From an uncultured Saprospiraceae bacterium (lineage in GTDB: Bacteria; Bacteroidota; Bacteroidia; Chitinophagales; Saprospiraceae): 23,524 nt of DNA. The notes under the pieces are model-generated. The model made no database searches. It worked only from the letters and a program-made list of their open reading frames with translations, and was not told the DNA's origin. Position 1 is the first letter of the stretch. Each line of letters starts with the position of its first letter. Of the stretch, positions 8,388 to 15,442 are shown piece by piece. The translations under genes were made by a program, and so were the position numbers. The stretch lies in assembly GCA_937969485.1 (NCBI GenBank), contig CALBVQ010000054.1:1-23524 (forward strand), in the 5' to 3' direction.

Positions 8388-8842
8388 ATCTCGTGAAGAT
8401 ATGTCAACCTTGGGATGAATTAACGATTGATTCCTTGTACAGAATTATCCAACTTAGAATGGAAGTCTTTGTTGTAGAGCAAAACTGCCCCTACCTCGAT
8501 ACTGACGACAAGGACCAACTCGCTCATCACGTTTCTATTTTCAAGGATAATAATCTTGTAGCATATACAAGGCTACTGCCAAAAGGGGTTTCATACGAAA
8601 ACTATTGCAGTATAGGGAGAGTAGTAAATAGTTCGACGGTACGCGGACAAGGAATAGGAAAAGAGTTGATGGAGTATTCAATTCAAAAATGTACGGATCT
8701 ATATCCAAAAACACCAATTAAAATTTCTGCACAAGTCTATCTTCTAAAGTTTTACAATGACTTAGGCTTCCAAGAAACGGGAGAAAGATACCTAGAAGAT
8801 GGCATTCCACATTGTGGGATGATTTTCAATTCATCCGAGTAG
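8384..8842 (+). CDS. ElaA-family GNAT N-acyltransferase
   Basis: This 152-residue GNAT-fold protein of the ElaA branch has its diagnostic N-terminal block LYRIIQLRMEVFVVEQNCPYLDTDDKD (about residues 18-44). The acetyl-CoA pyrophosphate loop RGQGIGKEL follows the strand SIGRVV. It then has the FYNDLGFQ helix and the C-terminal YLEDGIPHCGM signature. The family moves an acyl group from acyl-CoA to an unknown amine; the substrate cannot be read from the sequence. Length is typical. It overlaps the DUF4177-like gene by four bases and is the last gene before the repeat island. No terminator is evident after 8842. Confidence 0.9.
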   Translation: MNLVKICQPWDELTIDSLYRIIQLRMEVFVVEQNCPYLDTDDKDQLAHHVSIFKDNNLVAYTRLLPKGVSYENYCSIGRVVNSSTVRGQGIGKELMEYSIQKCTDLYPKTPIKISAQVYLLKFYNDLGFQETGERYLEDGIPHCGMIFNSSE

Positions 8843-8971
8843 ACACAACATTTTGTCGAGTGCATCTTGATTGCATGTCAGAAACCTTTTTATCAAGGGA
8901 AAATTCACTGTTTTCACAACTTGAAGAGTGACTAATTTCATCTTTTTTTATAACATACCAAAACATCAGTT

Positions 8972-9132
8972 ATACCAATTCTGTTTGAAGGTTTCACTTT
9001 ATTTTCAAGAATTATTAAATCAAGTACAAGGCAGAAAACGCAAGGATAGCAATGGCTATCATCAGTATTTCTAACGAAGTAATTGCTTTTATAAACTTGA
9101 AAATATGCGAAATTCTAAAACAGAATTGGTAT
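8972..9132 (+). repeat. Family 1 palindromic repeat, complete copy
   Basis: This is a 161-base element with terminal inverted repeats ATACCAATTCTGTTT and AAACAGAATTGGTAT. An inner pair TTTTCAAG/CTTGAAAA and a central hairpin GATAGC-AATG-GCTATC mean the single strand can fold along most of its length. It has no coding capacity. Other copies are at 1-77 (same orientation) and at 10651-10961 and 21286-21446 (opposite orientation). Size, terminal repeats and dispersal suggest a non-autonomous MITE-like element. No clear target duplication is seen around this copy. Confidence 0.85.
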
Positions 9133-9134
9133 CA

Positions 9135-9480
9135 TACCCGAATTATGCATTAAAAAATCTAATTACAACCACAAACTGTTTCGAAAATGAGTCTGTCTAG
9201 CTCTTGTGATAGTCACTATGGTATTCTGCGCCTCCGAAGAGCTGTTGAGCACCCATTCTCTTTAAATTTTAAACCAATTTATACATTAGACCTTTGTGAC
9301 AAGGCAAAAACTATCAATGAAATATCATTTTTTAAAAATGCGGCATAGCATAGCAATCGTGATTGACTAAAAATCTGCCAAGTGTTATATTTTACGGATA
9401 GTTCAAGACATAACAGATTTCCCGATTCATAACGTGAGTTTAAGCTCTCATGATAAAAACGTAGTGGGTAATTCGGGTTA
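9135..9480 (+). repeat. Family 2 palindromic repeat, long copy with internal insert
   Basis: Its ends are TACCCGAATTATGCATTA and the near-complement finishing TAATTCGGGTTA. Compared with the 181-base copy at 10765-10945 it contains about 165 extra bases between the block CATTCTCTTTAAA (ends near 9267) and TTTAAGCTCTCATGA (near 9439). The hairpin arms AGCTCTT (9199-9205) and AAGAGCT (9237-9243) correspond to AGTTCTT/AAGAACT in the other copies. It starts two bases after the family 1 repeat. Bases 9481-9640, between this repeat and the kinase gene, hold no feature beyond a weak TAACTTTA at 9620-9627. Confidence 0.75.
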
Positions 9481-9670
9481 TACGTACTTTTTTTACATCA
9501 TATTGAAAAAATTAATATATAGAATAAATCAATATCTAATAAATAAACTACCTTTGTTCATCCCCGAAACAAAAATGCCCAAAACGACGACTATAACGCT
9601 TTACCCTTAAGGCGATTACTAACTTTAAGAACATATCAATATCAAACAGGAATTCTACGCGAGAGGTAAA

Positions 9671-10567
9671 TTGATGCTTACGGGGGAGTATTTTGTTTTG
9701 GATGGTGCCAAGTCTTTGGCATTCCCTACCAAACTAGGTCAAAGAATGACAGTCAAAACTGCTCGAGGAAGTGACCTTGGCTGGAAAAGCTTTGATAGCG
9801 AAGGCAATATGTGGTTTGATTCCCAAATATCCCTTTACGATTTTTCCCCTGTAAAGACTACCGATGAAAATGTTTCCGAAAAATTAAGAGTCTTATTGCG
9901 CAATGCTGTACGTCTCAATTCTGAATTCCTCAACAACTGGAAAGCTTTCAAAGTAGAAACTCACCTTGAATTCCCTAGAACATGGGGACTGGGATCTTCA
10001 TCGACTTTAACATCGATGCTGGCACAGTGGGCTGATGTGAGTCCTTTTCTACTCCACTTCAAGACTTCTAATGGTTCAGGATACGATGTTGCGTGTGCAG
10101 CTGCTGATTCACCAATAATTTACGAATATACGGGTGATTCTCTTCATTTCGAAGAAGTTGACTTCAATCCATCTTTTACATCTAACTTGTACTTCATCCA
10201 CTTGAACGAAAAGCAATCAAGTGAAGAAGCAGTCAACTACTATTTTAAGAAAGTCAAAGGAAAAAAGGCAATTGCGAAACAGTTGACTGAAATTACGGAC
10301 GATGTTTTGGCTTCGAAAAAGCTAGAAGACTTTCAGGATTTACTTTGTGAGCACGAGAAAATTGTGGCAAAAAGCCTAGATCGCGAAACTGTGAAAAAAG
10401 AGAGATTTAGCGACTTTTGGGGTTGTGTGAAATCGCTAGGTGCTTGGGGAGGAGATTTTGTGCTAGCCAGCTCTACTGAAAGCGAGGCTAAAACTAAAAA
10501 GTACTTCAGCGACAAAGGTTACAATACTGTAATCCCATACAATGAAATGATTGTCAACGAAGAATAG
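9671..10567 (+). CDS. GYDIA-family GHMP kinase, start codon uncertain
   Basis: This GHMP-superfamily small-molecule kinase is about 300 residues long. It shows the N-terminal block LTGEYFVLDGAKSLAFPTKLGQ, the ATP-binding GLGSSS (residues 106-111 from TTG 9671), the lineage motif GSGYDVACA (135-143) and a C-terminal GAWGGDF loop. Such kinases occur in Bacteroidota genomes, often near mevalonate-pathway genes; the substrate here is not established. The earliest standard start, TTG at 9671, would remove part of the first beta strand. The in-frame codons just upstream still read KQEFYARGKL, matching the family's conserved opening with its GK pair. In-frame stops at 9608 and 9626 block anything longer. 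An ATC at 9641 occupies the place of the expected ATG. The gene lies between repeat clusters on both sides. Confidence 0.85.
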   Translation: MMLTGEYFVLDGAKSLAFPTKLGQRMTVKTARGSDLGWKSFDSEGNMWFDSQISLYDFSPVKTTDENVSEKLRVLLRNAVRLNSEFLNNWKAFKVETHLEFPRTWGLGSSSTLTSMLAQWADVSPFLLHFKTSNGSGYDVACAAADSPIIYEYTGDSLHFEEVDFNPSFTSNLYFIHLNEKQSSEEAVNYYFKKVKGKKAIAKQLTEITDDVLASKKLEDFQDLLCEHEKIVAKSLDRETVKKERFSDFWGCVKSLGAWGGDFVLASSTESEAKTKKYFSDKGYNTVIPYNEMIVNEE

Positions 10568-10650
10568 GTAGCTGAGTATTGTACTTTCCCACATGCAACA
10601 CAACTTTTTAACTTCGTTAGGTTCCAGTCTAATACCAAAATCTTAGTGTA

Positions 10651-10961
10651 ATACCAATTCTGTTTTAGAATTTCGCATATTTTCAAGTTTATAACAGCAA
10701 TTACTTCGTTAGAAATACTCATGATAGCTAAGGCTATCCTTGCGTTTTCTGAAGTGAAACCTTAAACCCGAAATATGCATTAAGATATCTATTACGAGCT
10801 CAAACTGCTTCGATAATGGGAACGTCCAGTTCTTTTGATGCTCACCGTGATGGTGACCACGCCTGCACTTCAAAAGAACTGTTGAGCTCCCATTCTCTTT
10901 GCATTTCAAGCTCTCATGACGAAAACCTAATGCATAATTCGGGTTAAAACAGAATTGGTAT
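10651..10961 (-). repeat. Family 1 palindromic repeat interrupted by a family 2 repeat
   Basis: The termini ATACCAATTCTGTTTTA (10651-10667) and TAAAACAGAATTGGTAT (10945-10961) are the family 1 inverted repeats. The left part, including the GATAGC-TAAG-GCTATC hairpin, aligns with the copy at 21286-21446. About 30 bases present in that copy after CGTTTTCT are missing here. The right terminal repeat is separated from the rest by a complete family 2 element. Orientation is opposite to the 8972 copy. Confidence 0.85.
10765..10945 (+). repeat. Family 2 palindromic repeat nested in family 1
   Basis: This 181-base element has ends AACCCGAAATATGCATTA and TAATGCATAATTCGGGTT. It carries a long hairpin with arms AGTTCTTTTGA (10828-10838) and TCAAAAGAACT (10870-10880) and an inner palindrome TCACCGTGATGGTGA. 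Removing it with one copy of TTAA restores the family 1 sequence CCTTAAAACAG exactly as at 21428-21436. This points to insertion with a TTAA (or contained TA) duplication. It has no coding capacity. It is almost identical, in reverse, to the visible part of the copy at 23411. Confidence 0.85.
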
Positions 10962-11000
10962 AAGTACTCCCTTCAGGTGAGCAGTAAAATTTAGAGAAAA

Positions 11001-11453
11001 TCACGTGCACTTAGAAAAACGACGGGGGGACAAATAGGTAATTTGTGATAGTAATCGAAATAACCATACCAATGGTGCGATTAAAAGTAGTACAAATATC
11101 GTAAACAAAGAAAGCAGAAGGATTCCTATTAAGCTATAAATAATTCTATCATCCATATCTTGATAAGAACTACGGAACAAAATAAGCCTTGCTAATACTC
11201 CTATAGCAGCAGAAACAGCAATCCAGTACGTCCACTTCTTACCAAACAAAACAATGGGACGAAAAACTCTCCTCCAACTTATCCTAGCATCTCTCATTAT
11301 CATTTCAGGGATGCGCTCGGTATCATGAATTGTAGTCTTAACTACATTGACTATGTTGAAATCACTTTGATGTGGTGAAAACTGACCAAAAGACAGTAAA
11401 AATATTAATAATCGCATTTGCAAAGTTTTAGTGTACAGCTTTAACTTTATCAA
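11001..11453 (-). CDS. Hypothetical membrane protein
   Basis: I do not recognise this 150-residue protein. A start at the second methionine (MRLLIFLLSFGQF, residue 13) would give a secretion-like hydrophobic N-terminus. A polar stretch (HQSDFNIVNVVKTTIHDTERIPEMIMRDARISWRR) follows, then two hydrophobic segments around residues 75-92 and 105-133. It ends in a basic tail (SPRRFSKCT). The topology fits a small inner-membrane protein. It lies alone on the minus strand beside the nested repeat and 14 bases below another doubtful small frame. No terminator is visible, and base composition gives no strong help. Confidence 0.45.
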   Translation of the reverse strand: MIKLKLYTKTLQMRLLIFLLSFGQFSPHQSDFNIVNVVKTTIHDTERIPEMIMRDARISWRRVFRPIVLFGKKWTYWIAVSAAIGVLARLILFRSSYQDMDDRIIYSLIGILLLSLFTIFVLLLIAPLVWLFRLLSQITYLSPRRFSKCT

Positions 11454-11467
11454 TTGCTAAATATTTC

Positions 11468-11710
11468 CTACAACGCTAGCTTCATAAACATGAATAGCCT
11501 CATTGTCGTCGTTAGCACTTGACAGCCCATGATAATAAAGATGTAATATGAGCTGTATGTCATTAATACCATCTTAATTTTTGGAATTTTGGATAGCAAT
11601 AGCGTCAGTGAGTCAGCGCATAATCTCACATCAGCAAGAATAATTGCCGAGATTTCAAAAGTTAAAATAGGATAAAACAAAGTCCTTGTTTGGAAATCGG
11701 AAATAGACAT
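11468..11710 (-). CDS. Doubtful small hydrophobic ORF
   Basis: This is an 80-residue frame with two hydrophobic stretches (LFYPILTFEISAIILADV; SSYYIFIIMGCQVL). I recognise no family and see no promoter or start context. It occupies most of the 346 bases between the membrane protein gene at 11453 and gldD at 11800. It may be chance, a decayed gene or a real small membrane protein. The remaining bases, 11711-11799, contain only the short motif TTTTGGCGGAAGCC at 11771-11784. Confidence 0.2.
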   Translation of the reverse strand: MSISDFQTRTLFYPILTFEISAIILADVRLCADSLTLLLSKIPKIKMVLMTYSSYYIFIIMGCQVLTTTMRLFMFMKLAL

Positions 11711-11799
11711 CTATAGAAGCCCAAGTAGTTGACACGGAAACGCACTACCAGACATTCTACTTGAGAATCAAGTTTTGGCGGAAGCCAATAAAAAGCACC

Positions 11800-12393
11800 C
11801 TACTCTACCCACTGAAAACTCTCTATCATTTCATCAACATCCTGCTTAACAAAATCATAGATGGGACGTATGCTATCCGGACGGACTTTGGTATTAAAGT
11901 ACAGGCTAGCTCGAAAAAAATGTTCTGTGGTATCAGTCAATATGTACTGCATATTTGTAGCAACCTCGCCTCCTAAGGTGAAATACAAACCTCCTACACC
12001 GTGATGATTTTCAATATATTCCTCTTGTCTAAAATTTGCTTTGGAATTATGTTCCTCGACTAATCGGAAGGACTCATTGATCAGCTTATCATAGTGCGCT
12101 CTATCATCAATCGGAATATAAGAGCAGTGTAAAGTTCCTTGAAAATCTTGAAACTCGACATTAAACCAACAAGGGTGAATTGGCTTACCATCAAAGAAAT
12201 AATCATCCTGGACAATCTTTCCGTATGATGGATATTCGAATGTCATTTCACAATAAGACTCATCAAAGCTTACTTTGTGACTCTCGGGAAAAGTAACCTT
12301 AGGATACATTCTAGGTTTAGGGAGAAAGACTTGCTCTTCAACACAAGACACGCATATGAATGCGCATAGAAAGACTGCTATGATCAACCGCAT
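11800..12393 (-). CDS. gldD: Gliding motility lipoprotein GldD
   Basis: This 197-residue lipoprotein has a signal peptide ending in the lipobox VSC, so Cys17 would be lipidated (MRLIIAVFLCAFICVSC). Just after it comes the GldD-typical PKPRMYPKVTFPE segment. Later blocks are CWFNVEFQDFQGTLHCSYIPI and HGVGGLYFTLGGEVATNMQYILTD. In Flavobacterium johnsoniae GldD is required for gliding, is linked to type IX secretion machinery and lies beside gldE, as here. Its ATG shares one base with the stop codon of gldE (TAATG), so the two are translationally coupled. No clear terminator follows; the short GGC/GCC hairpin at 11771-11784 lacks a good U-run. Confidence 0.95.
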   Translation of the reverse strand: MRLIIAVFLCAFICVSCVEEQVFLPKPRMYPKVTFPESHKVSFDESYCEMTFEYPSYGKIVQDDYFFDGKPIHPCWFNVEFQDFQGTLHCSYIPIDDRAHYDKLINESFRLVEEHNSKANFRQEEYIENHHGVGGLYFTLGGEVATNMQYILTDTTEHFFRASLYFNTKVRPDSIRPIYDFVKQDVDEMIESFQWVE

Positions 12394-13799
12394 TATTTAT
12401 TTATTTTAGTAAGCGTAACCTTTTCTATTCTTTTCTTATTAACGGCGACAACCTTCAGTTTAATGTTCTTGCCGATAGATATTTCCTTGTCTACCTTGGG
12501 AATGACACCTAAGATTTCAAGGATCATACCAGCCAAACTTTCTGAATCGCCTTTTGCTTTATCAAATATTACCGCATCAATATCTACGATTCTACTTACA
12601 TCCGTTAAACTAGTTTTACCTTCGAAAATATAGTTATTGTCATCAATTTTCACATAATCTAATTCCTCTTCATCATCGAATTCATCCTTAATCTCCCCTA
12701 TTACTTCCTCCATCACATCCTCCAAAGTAACTAGGCCGGATACTCCACCGTATTCGTCCACAACAATGGCCATGTGAACTCGTTTTTCCTGAAATTCTTT
12801 GAGGAGTTCATTTACTTTCTTAGTCTCAGGAGCGAATATCAATTTGTCTCTGATCAATTCAGACCATTTGTAGTCCTTATCCTCCGACAGATGCTGAATA
12901 AGGTCTTTGGCGTACAAAAGCCCCACAATCTTGTCCAAACTTTCTTCATAGATAGGAATTCTAGAGAACCCATTATCCTTAATCATCATCAACAGCTCCT
13001 CGTAATTTTCCTCAACTGCAAAACCTACAATATCCGTTCGAGGGCACATGATTTGCTTAACTTGTAAGTCGCTAAAATTGATAATTCCTCTAAGTATATC
13101 TGCTTCTTTCTCTTCGTTTGTGTACTGATTCACGGTTAATTCAATCGCGTGATCAAGATCTTCCTTGGTGGGTGTTTTGGATTGATTAGAAGTTAATCTT
13201 CGTTCCAAAGAATTCGACCATTTTACTAATCTATTGCTTAGAATTCCAAACAGAAAATTGAGAATACTAAGGGGCTTCGCCATGAATTTAGAAAAACGAA
13301 GGTTATTAAAACTAGCGTATATCTTAGGTGCAACTTCTCCGAAAAACACCAATAGAAAAGTGACCGCCACGACTGTTATAAGAAAGCTCAGTCCTTTTTC
13401 AAGAGCGTCAGCTGTGATTATATTACCAATCAGGTCGCTCATCCAATGACTCATTCCAGCCATACTTTCGGCAGTAATAAGGTCATTTAAGATATATGTT
13501 GACAGAATTACAATGGCTATATTAATCAGATTATTGGCAATAAGAATAGTCGCAAGAAGTTTTGCAGGATTCTCAAGCAATTCCAAAATTAAAGATGAGG
13601 ACTTTGCCGTTTCATTTTTGAGCTGCTCAATATTCGTAGAAGAGAGTGAAAAGAAAGCGATTTCACTACCTGATATTAATGCAGAGCACATAAGTAAAAG
13701 AATAAGGATTAGGCTAGATACAAGCAATCCAGCAATCCCTAAATTAAGGAAAAAGAATTGTACTAAAAAAAACAAATATTCCGCGGGCTCGGGGTCCAA
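12393..13799 (-). CDS. gldE: Gliding-associated protein GldE (CNNM/CorC-type transporter fold)
   Basis: This 468-residue membrane protein of the CNNM/HlyC-CorC family has four N-terminal hydrophobic segments within residues 1-160 (GSEIAFFSLSSTNIEQLK is the DUF21 signature). A CBS-domain pair lies around residues 230-360 (MCPRTDIVGF; FSRIPIYEESLDKIVGLLYAKDL; HMAIVVDEYGGVSGLVTLEDVMEEVIGEI). A C-terminal CorC/HlyC domain follows. Family members handle Mg2+ or related ions; GldE supports GldD function in gliding. The start is a TTG (13799) giving MDPEPAEYLFF. No ATG lies between it and the in-frame stop at 13815-13817. It follows ssb by 46 bases and overlaps gldD by one base. Confidence 0.95.
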   Translation of the reverse strand: MDPEPAEYLFFLVQFFFLNLGIAGLLVSSLILILLLMCSALISGSEIAFFSLSSTNIEQLKNETAKSSSLILELLENPAKLLATILIANNLINIAIVILSTYILNDLITAESMAGMSHWMSDLIGNIITADALEKGLSFLITVVAVTFLLVFFGEVAPKIYASFNNLRFSKFMAKPLSILNFLFGILSNRLVKWSNSLERRLTSNQSKTPTKEDLDHAIELTVNQYTNEEKEADILRGIINFSDLQVKQIMCPRTDIVGFAVEENYEELLMMIKDNGFSRIPIYEESLDKIVGLLYAKDLIQHLSEDKDYKWSELIRDKLIFAPETKKVNELLKEFQEKRVHMAIVVDEYGGVSGLVTLEDVMEEVIGEIKDEFDDEEELDYVKIDDNNYIFEGKTSLTDVSRIVDIDAVIFDKAKGDSESLAGMILEILGVIPKVDKEISIGKNIKLKVVAVNKKRIEKVTLTKINK

Positions 13800-13845
13800 T
13801 ACCAGTGTTTTTGTTTAAAAATAACCATCAATGATGGCATATGAA

Positions 13846-14298
13846 CTAGAACGGGAGATCGTCGTCTCCAGCGTTGTCAGAAAAATTGTCAGTATGTTCT
13901 TGTGCAGGTTTCTTTTCAGATGTTTCAGCAGGGATAGAAGCTGTCGAGCTAGCTCCTCTAAGTGCCTCATTCTGTTCTCTTGAACCTAGGATACGTAAAG
14001 TATTTGCTACCACTTCCGTTGAGTAACGATCGTTACCATCTTTGTCTTGCCACTTTCTTGTAGTCAACTTACCTTCAACATATACTTGCATACCTTTTTT
14101 GTAATTACGCTCTACATTTTCCGCTAGTGCTCTCCATGCAACTACATTATGCCACTCTGTAATTTTCTGCCATTCTCCACTTTTGTCCTTGTAATTCTCA
14201 TTGGTAGCTACAGATAATTTCGCAACCACACTCGTCTCGAGATGTCTCACCTCAGGATCATTTCCAAGATTACCTACTAAAATTACTTTATTGATCAT
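13846..14298 (-). CDS. ssb: Single-stranded DNA-binding protein
   Basis: This 150-residue SSB has an OB-fold domain at residues 1-105 (MINKVILVGNLGNDPEVRH; KITEWHNVVAWRALAENVERNYKKGMQVYVEGKLTTRKW). A flexible linker follows, then the acidic tip DDDLPF that binds repair and replication partners. It coats single-stranded DNA in replication, recombination and repair. It stands between mutY (59 bases upstream) and gldE (46 bases downstream), the usual order in gliding Bacteroidota. An ssb inside a gliding cluster reflects conserved linkage rather than an evident shared function. Confidence 0.97.
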   Translation of the reverse strand: MINKVILVGNLGNDPEVRHLETSVVAKLSVATNENYKDKSGEWQKITEWHNVVAWRALAENVERNYKKGMQVYVEGKLTTRKWQDKDGNDRYSTEVVANTLRILGSREQNEALRGASSTASIPAETSEKKPAQEHTDNFSDNAGDDDLPF

Positions 14299-14357
14299 AG
14301 TCTAAAATTTATACAAAAATGACTAAGATTTCTGTGATTACCAAACGATTACTATGG

Positions 14358-15416
14358 CTAACTCTCTTTTAGATTGAGATATTTTGAAATTACAACTGGC
14401 CAAGCAACTGTAGAGGCATCCTCTATCCATCTATAACGGGCGTTTCGATAGCTAGAACTAGGTTCGTCGACTATACAATTTTCTTGAGCGGTATAAAAAA
14501 AACAATGCAGTAACTGATGGCTCAAGATGTGAGTAGTTTCCCAGACCAGCTTTGGTTCTTCGGAAACTTGCAGTTGTGTCTCCTCCTGCCAACGTTCAAG
14601 AGATATATCTTCGATTGGCTCAGCATGATCAATAAATGGGAAGCTAAACAAGCCTTGCCAAATATCTTTATCCACTCTTTTCATAACAGGAAACGCCCCA
14701 CCTTTTGGACGTAAGTCCAGAAAATAAAAGTACCTATGTTTTTTTGCCTTCGCTTTCTTTTTCTTAGGGAGCTCATGCACTTTACCACTCGCCAGAGCCT
14801 CGCAATGAATCGATAGACTACAACTGTTGCATTCAGGATTTTTCGGCTTACACACAAGTGCACCGAAATCCATGATGGCCTGATTAAAAGCCGAAGATTT
14901 CCCAGGCGGCAATAAATTATCAACATATCCTTGATAGAGTTTACGATTCTTTGCCTCGCTAATCAGGGCATCCTCATCATATAACCTAGAAATTACCCGG
15001 AAGACATTTCCATCTAAGACAGCCTTGTCTTCGTGAAATGCGAAACTAGAAATCGCCGCTGCGGTGTATGGACCAATGCCCTTCAGTTTGATAATTTCAT
15101 CGTAGCTAGAAGGGAATGCACCGTTGAATTCTTTTACCACCTGTTTAGCTGCGGCGTGCATATTTCGCGCTCTTGAATAATATCCTAATCCTTCCCACAC
15201 TTTGTATACCTCTTCTTGGCTGGCTTCCGCCAAAAGGTAAATCGTAGGAAACTTTTCAATAAATCTGTGGTAATATGGAGTGCCTTGTTCTACGCGTGTT
15301 TGCTGTAAGATTATTTCAGACACCCAAATAAAATAGGGATCTACCGTGGTTTTCCACGGTAAATCCCTATCAATTCTTTCATGCCATTTCAATAGACTTG
15401 AAGCTATTTCATTCAT
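14358..15416 (-). CDS. mutY: A/G-specific adenine glycosylase MutY
   Basis: This 352-residue base-excision repair enzyme removes adenine mispaired with 8-oxoguanine. It shows the catalytic helix (VSEIILQQTRVEQ), the helix-hairpin-helix LKGIGPYTAAAISSFAF followed by catalytic LDGNVFRV, and an intact 4Fe-4S ligand set C-x6-C-x2-C-x5-C (CKPKNPECNSCSLSIHC). A C-terminal NUDIX-like domain recognises 8-oxoguanine (FPFIDHAEP; WETTHILSHQLLHCFFY). Length is normal. It is 26 bases downstream of the ECF sigma gene and upstream of ssb, so probably transcribed with them. Confidence 0.97.
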   Translation of the reverse strand: MNEIASSLLKWHERIDRDLPWKTTVDPYFIWVSEIILQQTRVEQGTPYYHRFIEKFPTIYLLAEASQEEVYKVWEGLGYYSRARNMHAAAKQVVKEFNGAFPSSYDEIIKLKGIGPYTAAAISSFAFHEDKAVLDGNVFRVISRLYDEDALISEAKNRKLYQGYVDNLLPPGKSSAFNQAIMDFGALVCKPKNPECNSCSLSIHCEALASGKVHELPKKKKAKAKKHRYFYFLDLRPKGGAFPVMKRVDKDIWQGLFSFPFIDHAEPIEDISLERWQEETQLQVSEEPKLVWETTHILSHQLLHCFFYTAQENCIVDEPSSSYRNARYRWIEDASTVAWPVVISKYLNLKES

Positions 15417-15442
15417 ATCGAAAATGACTGATTATAACATTC

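Noticed and set aside
10519..10909. Short minus-strand frames after the kinase gene
   Set aside because: They are readings of the palindromic repeats themselves, not genes.
9056..10940. Possible CRISPR array or transposon with cargo
   Set aside because: The repeats are two unrelated dispersed palindromic families without regular spacers, and no cas or transposase gene is present.
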